Shown here: positions 1 through 8,796 of the stretch, one piece after another
Numbering within the stretch: the stretch's first letter is position 1
Layout: every line of letters begins with the position of its first letter
Assembly: GCF_026341275.1 (NCBI RefSeq)
Contig: NZ_JAIFZO010000002.1
Coordinates: 5,424,118 to 5,488,117 of the forward strand
Direction of reading: 5' to 3'
DNA: 64,000 nt
DNA from: Streptomyces ortus
Lineage (GTDB): Bacteria > Actinomycetota > Actinomycetes > Streptomycetales > Streptomycetaceae
Position numbers and translations under genes: made by a program
Notes under the pieces: generated by a model
What the model was told of the DNA's origin: nothing
The model's database searches: none
What the model saw: only the letters and a program-made list of their open reading frames with translations

Positions 1-466
1 CGAGGGCCGCAAGGTGCGGGTGGCCGGGGTCGACCGGCCCGTACGGATACCGGTGGCCCGCGCCGATCTCGTCGCCGCGCTCGACGCGCTGCTCGGCAAC
101 GTGTTCCGGCACACCGCCGAGGGCACGGCCTTCGCGGTCGACGTGCACAACGGCGGCGACGCGGTGATCGTCCTGGTCTCGGACGCGGGCCCGGGGATAG
201 CCGACCCGCAGGCCGCGATGGCCCGGGGCCGCGGCTCCGGTGCCGACGGCTCGACCGGTCTCGGCCTGGACATCGTGAGCCGGCTCGCGGAGTCGACGGG
301 CGGGGACGTGCGGATCGGCCGTTCCGTGCTGGGCGGCACCGAGGTCAGGATCTGGATCCAGCTGGACGGGCGCGAGCCCGAGCGGCGCGGCCACCGGGGT
401 TCGGTACGACGGCGCCGGCCCGCCAGATCGGTCTCGACCTTTAACCGTCCCCGATCCCTTCCTTAA
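1..466 (+). CDS. Sensor histidine kinase, C-terminal fragment (5' end outside window)
   Basis: This is the carboxy-terminal end of a two-component histidine kinase. The reading frame is open to the window edge, so the sensor, membrane and phospho-acceptor parts are missing. What is visible is the HATPase_c ATP-binding domain: an N-box (LLGNVFRHT), a G1 box (SDAGPGI) and a G2 box (GSTGLGLDIV). A short arginine-rich tail and a TAA stop follow. The kinase would autophosphorylate with ATP and pass the phosphate to a response regulator, which should lie upstream of the window. The stimulus cannot be inferred. The GTG at 14 is an internal valine codon, because the frame continues upstream of it. 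Confidence 0.9.
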   Translation, partial: EGRKVRVAGVDRPVRIPVARADLVAALDALLGNVFRHTAEGTAFAVDVHNGGDAVIVLVSDAGPGIADPQAAMARGRGSGADGSTGLGLDIVSRLAESTGGDVRIGRSVLGGTEVRIWIQLDGREPERRGHRGSVRRRRPARSVSTFNRPRSLP

Positions 467-567
467 GCGCACCCTAAGAACCGCAAGTCCCGTCCGGATC
501 AGGCGTTTTGCCGGTTTCCGGCTCGCTAGCGTGCTGCCGCAACCCCACCTCGGAAGGCAGGCACGCG

Positions 568-2049
568 ATGAGCACGCACCGGCGCATGGCCAGTGGCAGG
601 AACAAGGCGATAGGCGGCGTGGTCGCCGCGGCCGTGGTCGGCGGCGGGGCGTTCCTGTTCTCCGGTACGGCCCAGGCGGCGGGCGTCGGTGCCGCGTACA
701 CGAAGACCAGCGACTGGTCGACGGGCTACACCGCGCAGTACGTCGTGGCCAACGACGGCGCCGGGGCGAAGACGGACTGGACGCTGGAGTTCGACCTGCC
801 GGCGGGCGCGAAGCTCAGCTCGCTGTGGAACGCGGAGTCGAAGGTGAGCGGTCAGCACGTCACCGTGAAGCCCCCGTCCTGGGACAAGGACGGGCTCGCC
901 AAGGGCGAGACGGTGACCGTCGGTTTCGTGGTGCGCGGCTCCGGCGACCCGACCGGCTGTCTCGTCGACGGCGCCAAGTGCTCGGTGGACGACGGCGCGA
1001 CACCGGAGCCCACCGGCCGTCCGACGCAGACGCCGACCTCGTCCCCGTCGGCGGAACCGACGAAGGCCACCGCGACCCCGACGGCCACGGCCACCGCGAC
1101 CAAGAGCCCGAGCGCCAGCCCCACACCCTCCGGGAGCACCGGCAGCGGCACGGCCGCCACCGCCGGCTTCGCGCCCTACGTCGACACCTCGCTCTACCCC
1201 GCCTTCGACCTGCTCGCGCACTCCGCGGCCACCGGCGTGAAGGAGTACAACCTCGCCTTCGTCACGGACGGCGGCGGCTGCACCCCCAAGTGGGGCGGGG
1301 TGACGGACCTCGGTGGTGACGCGGTCGCCGCGCAGATCGGCGCACTCCGCGCCAAGGGCGGCGACGTCCGCGTCTCGTTCGGCGGCGCGGCCGGCTCCGA
1401 GCTGGCGCTGAACTGCTCGTCGGCGGACGCCCTCGCGGCGGCGTACGGCAAGGCCGTGGACGCGTACGACCTGACGAAGGTCGACTTCGACGTGGAGGGC
1501 GGCGCGCTCCCGGACAAGGCGGCCAACACCCGCCGGGCGCAGGCGATCGCGAAGCTACAGGACCAGCACCCGGGCCTGGACGTCTCGTTCACCCTGCCCG
1601 TCATGCCGGAGGGCCTCACCCAGGACGGCGTGAGCCTGCTCGCCGACGCCAGGGCGAACGGCGTCGGCATCGACACGGTCAACATCATGGCGATGGACTA
1701 CGGGCCCGCGTACAGCGACGACATGGGCACCTACGCCGAGCAGGCCGCCACCGCGACCCAGGCGCAGATCAAGGGAGTCCTCGGGCTCTCCGACTCCGCC
1801 GCCTGGAAGGCGGTCGCCGTCACCCCGATGATCGGCGTCAACGACGTCGCGTCGGAGATCTTCAAGGTCGAGGACGCCACCCAGCTCGTGAAGTTCGCCG
1901 AGTCGAAGGGGCTCGGCTGGCTCTCCCTGTGGTCCGCCACCCGTGACAAGCAGTGCGCGGGCGGCACCAAGCCCACTGCCGACGCCACCTGCAGCTCGGT
2001 GCTCCAGGACGCGAACGCCTTCTCGAAGGCCTTCGCCGCCTACAAGTAA
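568..2049 (+). CDS. Secreted GH18 chitinase-like protein with N-terminal carbohydrate-binding domain
   Basis: A 493-residue exported protein. The ATG at 568 is chosen because GGAAGGCAG lies just upstream. A basic N-terminus followed by a hydrophobic stretch (about residues 14-38) ending AQA is a signal peptide. Residues about 40-140 look like a CBM2-like binding domain. A Pro/Thr/Ser linker (about 145-195) joins it to a GH18 barrel (about 198-493). The GH18 active-site strand reads VDFDVE (residues 305-310), with Glu310 as the expected acid; the first Asp of the classical DxxDxDxE is Thr303, as in some actinobacterial GH18 proteins. It probably hydrolyses chitin or a related polymer outside the cell. 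It is followed by two strong hairpin terminators. No DasR-like box was seen immediately upstream. Chitinase activity is inferred; a binding-only or endoglycosidase role is possible. Confidence 0.85.
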   Translation: MSTHRRMASGRNKAIGGVVAAAVVGGGAFLFSGTAQAAGVGAAYTKTSDWSTGYTAQYVVANDGAGAKTDWTLEFDLPAGAKLSSLWNAESKVSGQHVTVKPPSWDKDGLAKGETVTVGFVVRGSGDPTGCLVDGAKCSVDDGATPEPTGRPTQTPTSSPSAEPTKATATPTATATATKSPSASPTPSGSTGSGTAATAGFAPYVDTSLYPAFDLLAHSAATGVKEYNLAFVTDGGGCTPKWGGVTDLGGDAVAAQIGALRAKGGDVRVSFGGAAGSELALNCSSADALAAAYGKAVDAYDLTKVDFDVEGGALPDKAANTRRAQAIAKLQDQHPGLDVSFTLPVMPEGLTQDGVSLLADARANGVGIDTVNIMAMDYGPAYSDDMGTYAEQAATATQAQIKGVLGLSDSAAWKAVAVTPMIGVNDVASEIFKVEDATQLVKFAESKGLGWLSLWSATRDKQCAGGTKPTADATCSSVLQDANAFSKAFAAYK

Positions 2050-2118
2050 CCCCCGCCCCGGACCTCCCCGAGAGGTTCCCCGAACGCCCCCGCAGGAGGT
2101 CATGCCCGCGCGGGGGTC

Positions 2119-2160
2119 GCGCGCCCCGGCCGGCCTTCCCCCCACCCGGCCGGGGCGCGC
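2119..2160. terminator. Hairpin terminator, 15-bp GC stem
   Basis: GCGCGCCCCGGCCGG at 2119-2133 pairs perfectly with 2146-2160 across a 12-nt loop. It lies between the convergent chitinase-like gene and bglC, so it can serve both strands. Confidence 0.8.
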
Positions 2161-2170
2161 GTACACACGT

Positions 2171-2209
2171 ACGCGGGGCGCGGCACTCCCCTCGTGCCGC
2201 GCCCCGCGT
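2171..2209. terminator. Second hairpin terminator, 16-bp stem
   Basis: ACGCGGGGCGCGGCAC (2171-2186) pairs perfectly with 2194-2209 across a 7-nt loop. It is a second strong stem in the same convergent intergenic region, 10 bp after the first, nearer the bglC end. Confidence 0.8.
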
Positions 2210-2252
2210 ACGCCCGCCTCCCCCAGGAGGGGCGGCTACGCGCTCGGCCCGC

Positions 2253-3683
2253 TCACTCGACCGGGCTGACCGGCGGCAGCTCGCCGGTGCGGGCCGCCTC
2301 GCGGTACCACAGGGCGCTCGACTTCGGGGTGCGCGCCTGCGTCGCGTAGTCCACGTACACCGCGCCGAAGCGCTTGCCGTAGCCGTACGCCCACTCGAAG
2401 TTGTCCATCAGGGACCAGAGGTAGTAGCCGCGTACGTCCGCGCCCTCGGCGATCGCGCGGCGGACCGCGCGCAGGTGCCCGTGCAGGTACGCGATGCGCT
2501 CCGGGTCGTGGACGCGGCCGTCCGGGTCCGGCTTGTCGTCGTAGGCGGCGCCGTTCTCCGTGATGTACAGCGGCAGCCCCGGCACCTCGCGCGTGTAGCG
2601 CATGATCAGGTCCTGCAGACCCGACGGGTCGATCGTCCAGCCCATCTCGGTGCGCTCGCCGGGCGTCTGGTGGAAGGCCACGTCCTCCGCGCCGGGCCAG
2701 GGGGACGACGAACTCGCCCCGTGGCCGTCCGCGCGCGGGCCCGCCGCGTCCGGGCGGGCGGCGCTCACCAGCGTCGGCGTGTAGTAGTTCAGGCCGAGCG
2801 CGTCCAGCGGCTGCTTGATCAGGGCGAGATCGCCGTCGCGCACGTACGACCAGTCCGTCACCGAGGCCGTCGACGCGAGCAGGGTCTGCGGGTACGCGCC
2901 GTGCAGCATCGGGCCGTGGAAGATGCCGTTGGCCAGGTCGTCGATGCGCCGGACCGCCGCCAGGTCGGCGGGGTCCTGGGTCAGCGGCCTGACCACCGAG
3001 GAGTTGAGGCTCACCGCGATCGAGTTACGGGCGGGCATCGCGGTGCGCAGGGCCTTGGTGCCCAGGCCGTGCGCCAGGTTGAGGTGGTGCGCCGCCCGCA
3101 GGGAGGCCTCCGGGTCGGTGCGGCCGGGGGCGTGCACACCGGACGCGTACCCGAGGAACGCGCTGCACCAGGGCTCGTTGAGCGTGATCCACTGCTCGAC
3201 GCGGTCCCCGAGTGCCTCGCCGACGATCTGCGCGTACTCCGCGAAGCGCAGGGCCGTGTCGCGCTCGGGCCAGCCGCCCGCGTCCTCCAGTTCCTGGGGG
3301 AGGTCCCAGTGGTAGAGGGTGATCGCGGGCTTGATGCCGTGGGAGAGCAGCTCGTCGACCAGGCGGCGGTAGAAGTCGAGACCGCGCTGCACGGCGGGCC
3401 CGCGGCCCGTCGGCTGCACCCGCGACCAGGACACCGAGAAGCGGTACGCGGTCAGGCCCAGGTCCGCCATCATCGCCACGTCGTCGCGGTAGCGGTGGTA
3501 GTGGTCGTTGGCGACGTCACCGTTCTCGCCGCCCGCCGTCTTGCCGGGCGTGTGGCTGAAGGTGTCCCAGATCGACGGCGTACGGCCGTCCTCCCGCACC
3601 GCCCCCTCGATCTGGTAGGCGGAGGTCGCGGAGCCCCAGAGGAAGGCGGGCGGGAAGGTGGCGGGCGTTTCGGGCTCGGGCAT
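2253..3683 (-). CDS. bglC: Beta-glucosidase, GH1 (BglC type)
   Basis: A 476-residue GH1 enzyme of normal length without a signal peptide, hence cytoplasmic. The acid/base motif TLNEP has Glu170 and the nucleophile motif ITENG has Glu376; the N-terminal [14 protein letters not shown] signature is intact. It should cleave cellobiose and cellotriose, imported by the adjacent CebEFG transporter, to glucose. It lies about 100 bp downstream of cebG on the same strand and has its own CebR-type operator. The ATG at 3683 is preceded by GGGAG 7 nt upstream, and that Shine-Dalgarno sequence is part of the operator. In Streptomyces, BglC also sets the level of the cello-oligosaccharide inducer (known from S. 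scabies). The identification rests on family motifs plus synteny with ceb genes. Confidence 0.95.
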   Translation of the reverse strand: MPEPETPATFPPAFLWGSATSAYQIEGAVREDGRTPSIWDTFSHTPGKTAGGENGDVANDHYHRYRDDVAMMADLGLTAYRFSVSWSRVQPTGRGPAVQRGLDFYRRLVDELLSHGIKPAITLYHWDLPQELEDAGGWPERDTALRFAEYAQIVGEALGDRVEQWITLNEPWCSAFLGYASGVHAPGRTDPEASLRAAHHLNLAHGLGTKALRTAMPARNSIAVSLNSSVVRPLTQDPADLAAVRRIDDLANGIFHGPMLHGAYPQTLLASTASVTDWSYVRDGDLALIKQPLDALGLNYYTPTLVSAARPDAAGPRADGHGASSSSPWPGAEDVAFHQTPGERTEMGWTIDPSGLQDLIMRYTREVPGLPLYITENGAAYDDKPDPDGRVHDPERIAYLHGHLRAVRRAIAEGADVRGYYLWSLMDNFEWAYGYGKRFGAVYVDYATQARTPKSSALWYREAARTGELPPVSPVE

Positions 3684-3696
3684 GGAAGCGCTCCCA
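3683..3696. promoter_or_regulatory. CebR-type operator over the bglC start
   Basis: TGGAAGCGCTCCCA is a 14-bp palindrome with one mismatch to the known CebR box TGGGAGCGCTCCCA. It overlaps the bglC ATG by one base and covers its ribosome binding site, so bound repressor would sit on the 5' end of the bglC transcript region. CebR binding is inferred from sequence match and context. Confidence 0.88.
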
Positions 3697-3785
3697 TGGG
3701 AGGAAGGTCGTAGGAGACCGGGGAATATGAGGTCGGGGACCGGGGGCGAGGCGGCGGCTCGCCCCCGTGGGCGCGGGGCGGCGGG

Positions 3786-4703
3786 TCAGCCCTTGATCGC
3801 GCCCTGCATGATCCCGCCCACGATCTGCTTGCCGAACAGCAGGAAGGCGATGAGCAGCGGCAGGGTGCCGAGGAGCGCGCCCGCCATGATCACCGCCTGG
3901 TCGGGGACGTAACCCGTGCCGAGCGAGTTGAGCGCGACCTGCACCGTGGGGTTCTGCTGGTTGAGCGCGATGATCGGCCACAGGAAGTCGTTCCAGGCCA
4001 TCACGAACGTCAGCAGTCCGAGCACCGCCATCGCCGGCCGTGCCGCCGGGAAGACGACGTGCCACACGACGCGCAGACTGCTCGCGCCGTCGACCCGCGC
4101 CGCCTCGATCAGCTCACCGGGCAGCGCCTGGATCAGGTACTGCCGCATGAAGAACGTGCCGAAGGCGCTGACCAGGGTCGGCAGGATGACCGTCTGCAGC
4201 TGGTTGGACCAGCCCAGCTCGCTCATCCACAGATACAGCGGTACGACCGCCAGCTGCGGCGGGATCATCATCGTGCCGATGGTCAGCAGCAGCAGGACGT
4301 TCGAGAACTTGAACCGCAGTTTGGCGAAGGCGAAACCGGCCAGCGTGGAGAACAGGACCGTACCGACGGTGATGGTTCCGGCGACGATCGTGCTGTTGAC
4401 CATCGCGGTGCCGAGGCCGCCCTCCTCCCACGCGCTCTGGAGGTTCTTGAAGAGGTTGCCGCCGATCCACAGGGGTGGCGGTGTCTCGGCGAGGCGCTGA
4501 TTGGTGCGCGAGGCCGCGACGATCGTCCACAGCAGCGGTGCCAGCGACACGAGCGCGAAGACGGCCAGGACGACGTAGGTGAGCGGACCCGCGTGCAGTT
4601 GCTTGCCCGCGCCCATCAGCCGGCGGCGCCCGGAGCCGACCTGGGCGGTCTTCTCCGCCGCGTCCATCGGCGCCTGAGGGGGCGTCAGTTCGCTAGTGGT
4701 CAT
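3786..4703 (-). CDS. cebG: Cello-oligosaccharide ABC transporter permease CebG
   Basis: A 305-residue integral membrane permease of the carbohydrate uptake 1 (MalG-like) family. After a hydrophilic N-terminus (about 40 residues) there are about six membrane segments. The cytoplasmic EAA loop that contacts the ATPase reads EAARVDGASS. The ATG at 4703 overlaps the cebF stop as ATGA, with GAGGAAG upstream, so it is translationally coupled; an apparent extension to 5096 runs through cebF in another frame and is not real. With CebE and CebF it imports cellobiose/cellotriose. No ATPase gene is present here; in Streptomyces the shared MsiK ATPase encoded elsewhere energises this transporter. Confidence 0.93.
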   Translation of the reverse strand: MTTSELTPPQAPMDAAEKTAQVGSGRRRLMGAGKQLHAGPLTYVVLAVFALVSLAPLLWTIVAASRTNQRLAETPPPLWIGGNLFKNLQSAWEEGGLGTAMVNSTIVAGTITVGTVLFSTLAGFAFAKLRFKFSNVLLLLTIGTMMIPPQLAVVPLYLWMSELGWSNQLQTVILPTLVSAFGTFFMRQYLIQALPGELIEAARVDGASSLRVVWHVVFPAARPAMAVLGLLTFVMAWNDFLWPIIALNQQNPTVQVALNSLGTGYVPDQAVIMAGALLGTLPLLIAFLLFGKQIVGGIMQGAIKG

Positions 4704-5728
4704 TGGGTCTTCCTCAGCCGTCGGTTGATCAGCAGGTTGATCGCGGCGACGATCAGCAGGATCAGGAACATCGTCCAGGCGATGGCGGACGCCTTGCCGA
4801 GGTTGCCGATGATCCAGCCCTGGTCGTACATGTACAGGCCGAGCGTCTGGTACTGGTGCTCGGAGCCGCCCTTGGAACCGCTGACCCCGCCGAACAGGAG
4901 CGGTTCGCCGAACAGCTGTGTCGCGCCGATCGTGGAGACGACCACCGTGAACAGGATCGTGGGCCGCAGCATCGGGATCGTCACATGGCGGAACTGCTGC
5001 CAGCGCCCCGCGCCGTCCAGGGACGCCGACTCGTAGAGGTCGGCGGGGATCGCCTGCATCGCCGCGAGGTAGATCAGCGCGTTGTAGCCGGTCCACCGCC
5101 AGATCACGATCGAGGAGACGGCGAACTGTGAACCCCAGGTGGACTCACGCCAGTTGACCGGGTCGACCCCGATGAAGTGCAGCAGCCAGTTGATCATGCC
5201 GCCGTCCCACGAGTACAGCAGGACGAACACCAGGGTCGCCGCCGCCACCGAGGTGGCGTACGGAGTGAGCATGACCACCCGCCACACGGTCGAGCCGCGC
5301 AGCTTGTAGTTGAGCAGGTGCGCGATGCCGAGCGCCATGAGCAGCTGCGGCACGGTCGAGATCACACCGATGGTGAAGGTGTTCTGCAGCGCCCCCCAGA
5401 AGAAGTCCGAGGACATCAGGTTCTTGTAGTTGTCCAGGCCGACCCAGGTCTGCTGGTCCAGGTTGGACAGCTGCACGTTGTGCAGCGAGTACCAGGCCGT
5501 GTACAGCAGCGGGATGAGCCCGAAGGCACCGAAGAAGATGAAGAAGGGGGCGACGAACGCGTACGGCGACGCCTTCATGTCCCAGCGGTACAGCCGGCTG
5601 CGCCAGGAGCCGGGGCCCGGGGGCGGTGTACCGCGACCGTCCGCGCGGCGCGCCGCGCCCGGCTGGGAGCCGGGCGCGGCGTCGGCGCTCGTCGCGGATC
5701 GCGCGAGAGCCTGCTTGGAGCTGGTCAC
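4700..5728 (-). CDS. cebF: Cello-oligosaccharide ABC transporter permease CebF
   Basis: A 342-residue MalF-like permease. A cytoplasmic N-terminal tail of about 55 residues is followed by about six membrane spans. The EAA-type loop reads YESASLDGAG. The start is GTG at 5728, which overlaps the cebE stop as GTGA; the 3' end overlaps cebG in the same way, so cebE, cebF and cebG form one coupled operon. It pairs with CebG to form the membrane channel for cello-oligosaccharide import. Family assignment is secure; the substrate is inferred from the BglC/CebR neighbourhood. Confidence 0.93.
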   Translation of the reverse strand: MTSSKQALARSATSADAAPGSQPGAARRADGRGTPPPGPGSWRSRLYRWDMKASPYAFVAPFFIFFGAFGLIPLLYTAWYSLHNVQLSNLDQQTWVGLDNYKNLMSSDFFWGALQNTFTIGVISTVPQLLMALGIAHLLNYKLRGSTVWRVVMLTPYATSVAAATLVFVLLYSWDGGMINWLLHFIGVDPVNWRESTWGSQFAVSSIVIWRWTGYNALIYLAAMQAIPADLYESASLDGAGRWQQFRHVTIPMLRPTILFTVVVSTIGATQLFGEPLLFGGVSGSKGGSEHQYQTLGLYMYDQGWIIGNLGKASAIAWTMFLILLIVAAINLLINRRLRKTQ

Positions 5729-7047
5729 TGGCCGAGCACGTCCTTGATCTCCTTGGAGGCGGCGTCCCAGCCCTGCTCCGGGGTCTTGCCCTTCTGCTCG
5801 ACCTGCAGGATGCCGATGTCCGAGATGGCGGTGTTGATCGGCTGGTCCTTGACGCCGAAGATCTGCGTCGGGATGGTCTTCGCCGAGTCGGAGAAGATCT
5901 GCGTGATCGGCGCGTTCGAGAAGAACGTCGTGGTGGCGGCCTGCGGCTTCAGGCTCGCGTAGGCCGACGGGGTGGACGGGAAGCTCGCCTGCTTGCCGAA
6001 GACCTTCGCCTGCTGCTCGGGGGCGGTCAGCCACTTCGCCAGCGCGACGGCCTCCTTCTGGTGCTTGCCCGCCGTGGGCACACCGATGAACGAGCCGCCC
6101 CAGTTGGCCGCGGTGGGAGCCGCCGCCACGTCCCACTTGCCCTTGCCGGAGTCACCGGACTTCTCCTGGATGTACCCCAGCATCCAGGCGGGGCAGGCCA
6201 CCGTCGCGAAGCCGCCGTTGGCGAAGGCCTGGTCCCACGGCTTGTCGAACTGCTTCAGCTTCGCCGACATGTTGCTGGTGGCCACCTTCATCGAGGCGTC
6301 CCAGGCCGTTTTCACGCCGTCGGACTTGTCCCAGACGACGTTGCCGTCCTTGTCGTAGTACCGCTCGCTCTCGCCACCGAGCGCCGCGTTGTAGACCGAG
6401 GCGGCGGAGTCCACGAACTTGGTGCCCTTGGGCGCCTTCTTCATGTAGTCCTTGCCGACGTCGACGTACTTCGACCAGTCGCCCTTCCACTGCGCGGCGA
6501 GCTTGGTGCGGTCCGTCTCAAGGCCCGCCGCCTTGAAGAGGTCCTTGCGGTAGCAGACCGCCATCGGACCGATGTCGGTGCCGAGCCCGATGGTCTTGCC
6601 GTCCTTGGTGGTGGCCTGTGCCGTCTTCCAGTCCAGCCACTGGGACTTGTCGACGTCCTTGCCGAGGTCGACGAACTTGTCGCCCTGCGTCTGGACCGCC
6701 TCGGCGACGTTGCCGACCTCGATCGCCTGGATGTCGTCGGTACCGGCACCGGCCTGCAGACGGGTGAGCGTCTTGGGCCAGTACACGTCGGTACGAGTGG
6801 TGACGTTCTCCTTGATCGTGATGTCGGGGTGCTGCTTCATGTACTCGTCGTAGAGGCCGGCCTGCTTGTAGCCGAAGACCCCGAACGTGCCGATGGTCAG
6901 CGTGGTCTTGCCACCGCCGCTGCCGCCGTCCGAGTCCGACGACCCGTCGTCCGAGTCCTCGGCGCAGCCAGCGAGCAGCCCCGTCGTCAGCGCGGCCACG
7001 GCCGCGAGGGCCATCAGCCTGCGGGACCCTCGGGTACTCGTGCGCAT
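5725..7047 (-). CDS. cebE: Cello-oligosaccharide-binding lipoprotein CebE
   Basis: A 440-residue extracellular solute-binding protein (family 1), first gene of the ceb operon. The ATG at 7047 is preceded by AGGAGGAC. The signal peptide ends in lipobox LLAGC, so the mature Cys is lipidated and the protein is anchored on the outer face of the membrane. A Ser/Gly/Asp-rich linker follows and then the binding fold. An upstream ATG at 7113 is in frame but would place 22 odd residues before the signal peptide, so it was not used. CebE captures cellobiose and cellotriose, the latter also being the plant signal exploited by pathogenic streptomycetes. Confidence 0.94.
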   Translation of the reverse strand: MRTSTRGSRRLMALAAVAALTTGLLAGCAEDSDDGSSDSDGGSGGGKTTLTIGTFGVFGYKQAGLYDEYMKQHPDITIKENVTTRTDVYWPKTLTRLQAGAGTDDIQAIEVGNVAEAVQTQGDKFVDLGKDVDKSQWLDWKTAQATTKDGKTIGLGTDIGPMAVCYRKDLFKAAGLETDRTKLAAQWKGDWSKYVDVGKDYMKKAPKGTKFVDSAASVYNAALGGESERYYDKDGNVVWDKSDGVKTAWDASMKVATSNMSAKLKQFDKPWDQAFANGGFATVACPAWMLGYIQEKSGDSGKGKWDVAAAPTAANWGGSFIGVPTAGKHQKEAVALAKWLTAPEQQAKVFGKQASFPSTPSAYASLKPQAATTTFFSNAPITQIFSDSAKTIPTQIFGVKDQPINTAISDIGILQVEQKGKTPEQGWDAASKEIKDVLGQ

Positions 7048-7485
7048 TGCGTCCTCCTGTTGCCTGACGTGCCGACCCCCCGGCCAACTGCGTTGTTGGG
7101 CCCGTTTGTTCATGCTGCGGCTCGGGCGGGGAACGTGCGGGATGTGTATGTGTCAGGTACTGTGGGAGCGCTCCCACAGGTGATGTGTTGAAGGTTCGTC
7201 GCTCGGCGCGGGGGTGTCAAGGGAGAGGACGCAGAGACGTGTCTTCAGTTATCGGGCTGTTAGCTACGGGACGGCCCTTGACGTCGGCGGAGACGGCGAG
7301 AGTAGGTCTCCGACGGTTGCGGGACGGCCTCGGGAAGGCTCCGGATCGGCTTCGGAGTGGCCCCGGGGACGCCGGGGGACGGCGTCCGAGAAGTGGAGGC
7401 GGTCTCTCCGCGGGCCCGGCCCCGATCACGGCTGTTAGATTCCAGGCCAAACGCGGTGGTGACCGCGTCGGACGGGAGGCGGACC
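7048..7485. other. cebE-cebR divergent intergenic region
   Basis: 438 bp between the divergent cebE and cebR starts. The only structured signal seen is the CebR operator at 7161-7178, about 115 bp upstream of cebE. The stretch 7180-7485, on the cebR side, has open frames but no ribosome-binding-site-supported start before 7486. It may be a long cebR leader. Confidence 0.6.
7161..7178. promoter_or_regulatory. CebR operator upstream of cebE
   Basis: TGTGGGAGCGCTCCCACA is a perfect 18-bp palindrome containing the exact 14-bp CebR box TGGGAGCGCTCCCA at 7163-7176. It sits in the cebE/cebR divergent region. CebR represses cebEFG until cello-oligosaccharides bind it, as established in S. griseus and S. 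scabies. Confidence 0.95.
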
Positions 7486-8541
7486 ATGGCAGTCCACGGA
7501 GCGCGGAGCCGGAGCGGCGGCAGGCCGACCCTCGAAGAGGTCGCCGCGCGGGCCGGTGTGGGCCGCGGCACGGTTTCCCGCGTGATCAACGGCTCACCGA
7601 GGGTCAGCGACGCCACCCGGGCGGCCGTCGAGGCGGCCGTCGCGGAACTGGGGTACGTGCCTAACACGGCGGCCCGCGCCCTCGCGGCCAACCGCACCGA
7701 CGCGATCGCCCTGGTCGTCCCCGAGCCCGAGACCCGCTTCTTCGCCGAGCCGTACTTCTCCGACATGCTGCGGGGCGTGGGCACGGCCCTCTCCGACACC
7801 GAGATGCAGCTGCTGCTGATCTTCGCGGGCAGCGACCGGGAGCGGGCCCGGCTGGCCCAGTACCTCGCGGCGCACCGGGTGGACGGCGTCCTGCTGGTCT
7901 CGGTCCACGCGGACGACCCGCTGCCCGACCTGCTGGCCCAGCTGGAGATCCCGGCCGTGATCAGCGGTCGCAGGTCGGCGGACGAGACGCTGCCGTCCGT
8001 GGACTCCGACAACTTCGGCGGCGGCCGGTTCGCCGTCGAGCACCTGCTGGCCCAGGGCCGGCGGACCATAGCCCACCTGGCCGGACGCCTCGACGTGTTC
8101 GGCGCCCAGCGCCGCGTCGACGGCTACCGCGCCGCGCTGCGCGACGCGGGCCACGAGGTCGACGAACGCCTCATCGTGCCCGGGGACTTCACCGAGGAGG
8201 GCGGCCGTCGCGCGATGACGGACCTGCTCGCCGTCTGCCCGACACTGGACGCGGTCTTCGCCGGATCGGACGTGATGGCGGCCGGCGCCCGCCAGGTCCT
8301 GCGCGAGGTGGGCCGCCGCATACCCGACGACGTGGCCCTCGTCGGCTACGACGACTCGGCGATCGCCCGCCACATGGACCCGCCCCTGACGAGTGTGCGC
8401 CAGCCGATCGAGGACATGGGCCGCGCGATGCTCGACCTGCTGATGGACGAGATCGCGGACCGCCGCCCGGCGGTCTCCCGGGGGCTGGAGCGCCGGCAGC
8501 TGGTGCTTCCCACGGAGCTGGTGGCGCGGCAGTCGTCGTGA
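7486..8541 (+). CDS. cebR: LacI-family repressor CebR
   Basis: A 351-residue LacI/GalR regulator. The N-terminal helix-turn-helix (about residues 13-40, TLEEVAARAGVGRGTVSRVI) and hinge are followed by a periplasmic-binding-protein-like effector domain with the usual VLLVSVH, GYDDSAIA and LTSVRQP motifs. The ATG at 7486 has GGGAGG upstream. It is divergent from cebEFG and next to the two matching palindromes, which identifies it as the cello-oligosaccharide-responsive repressor. A hairpin terminator shared with tRNA-His follows. Confidence 0.93.
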   Translation: MAVHGARSRSGGRPTLEEVAARAGVGRGTVSRVINGSPRVSDATRAAVEAAVAELGYVPNTAARALAANRTDAIALVVPEPETRFFAEPYFSDMLRGVGTALSDTEMQLLLIFAGSDRERARLAQYLAAHRVDGVLLVSVHADDPLPDLLAQLEIPAVISGRRSADETLPSVDSDNFGGGRFAVEHLLAQGRRTIAHLAGRLDVFGAQRRVDGYRAALRDAGHEVDERLIVPGDFTEEGGRRAMTDLLAVCPTLDAVFAGSDVMAAGARQVLREVGRRIPDDVALVGYDDSAIARHMDPPLTSVRQPIEDMGRAMLDLLMDEIADRRPAVSRGLERRQLVLPTELVARQSS

Positions 8542-8574
8542 CCCGCCACGCCCGCCGTGGGGGAGGGGAACGCC

Positions 8575-8608
8575 AGAGGGCCGAACCGCTTCCGCGATTC
8601 GGCCCTCT
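8575..8608. terminator. Bidirectional terminator between cebR and tRNA-His
   Basis: AGAGGGCCGAA (8575-8585) pairs perfectly with 8598-8608 across a 12-nt loop. It lies between the cebR stop and the 3' end of the convergent tRNA gene. Confidence 0.85.
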
Positions 8609-8617
8609 GATCATCAG

Positions 8618-8690
8618 GGTGAGTGACGGGACTTGAACCCGCGGCATCCTGGACCACAACCAGGTGCTCTACCAGCTGAGCTACACCCAC
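8618..8690 (-). tRNA. tRNA-His (anticodon GTG)
   Basis: The cloverleaf reads on the minus strand from 8690. The acceptor is GTGGGTG/CACTCAC (one G-U), with D-arm GCTC/GAGC, anticodon stem CCTGG/CCAGG enclosing TTGTGGT (anticodon GTG) and T-arm GCGGG-TTCAAGT-CCCGT. The discriminator is C73, and the base before position 1 (8691) is G on the tRNA strand, giving the histidine-specific G-1:C73 pair. CCA is not encoded. Confidence 0.97.
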
Positions 8691-8796
8691 CATGACCGGC
8701 GATCCTGCGCTTGGTTCACCTGAAGTGGTTCACCGACCGGACGAGAAAAAGTGTACAGGGTCCGAAGGGGTGCTCGCTCCCGTCTTTACGGCGGGG

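Noticed and set aside
3786-5096. A 436-residue open frame extending cebG upstream
   Set aside because: The N-terminal 131 residues run inside cebF in another frame; the natural start is the ATG at 4703, coupled to the cebF stop.
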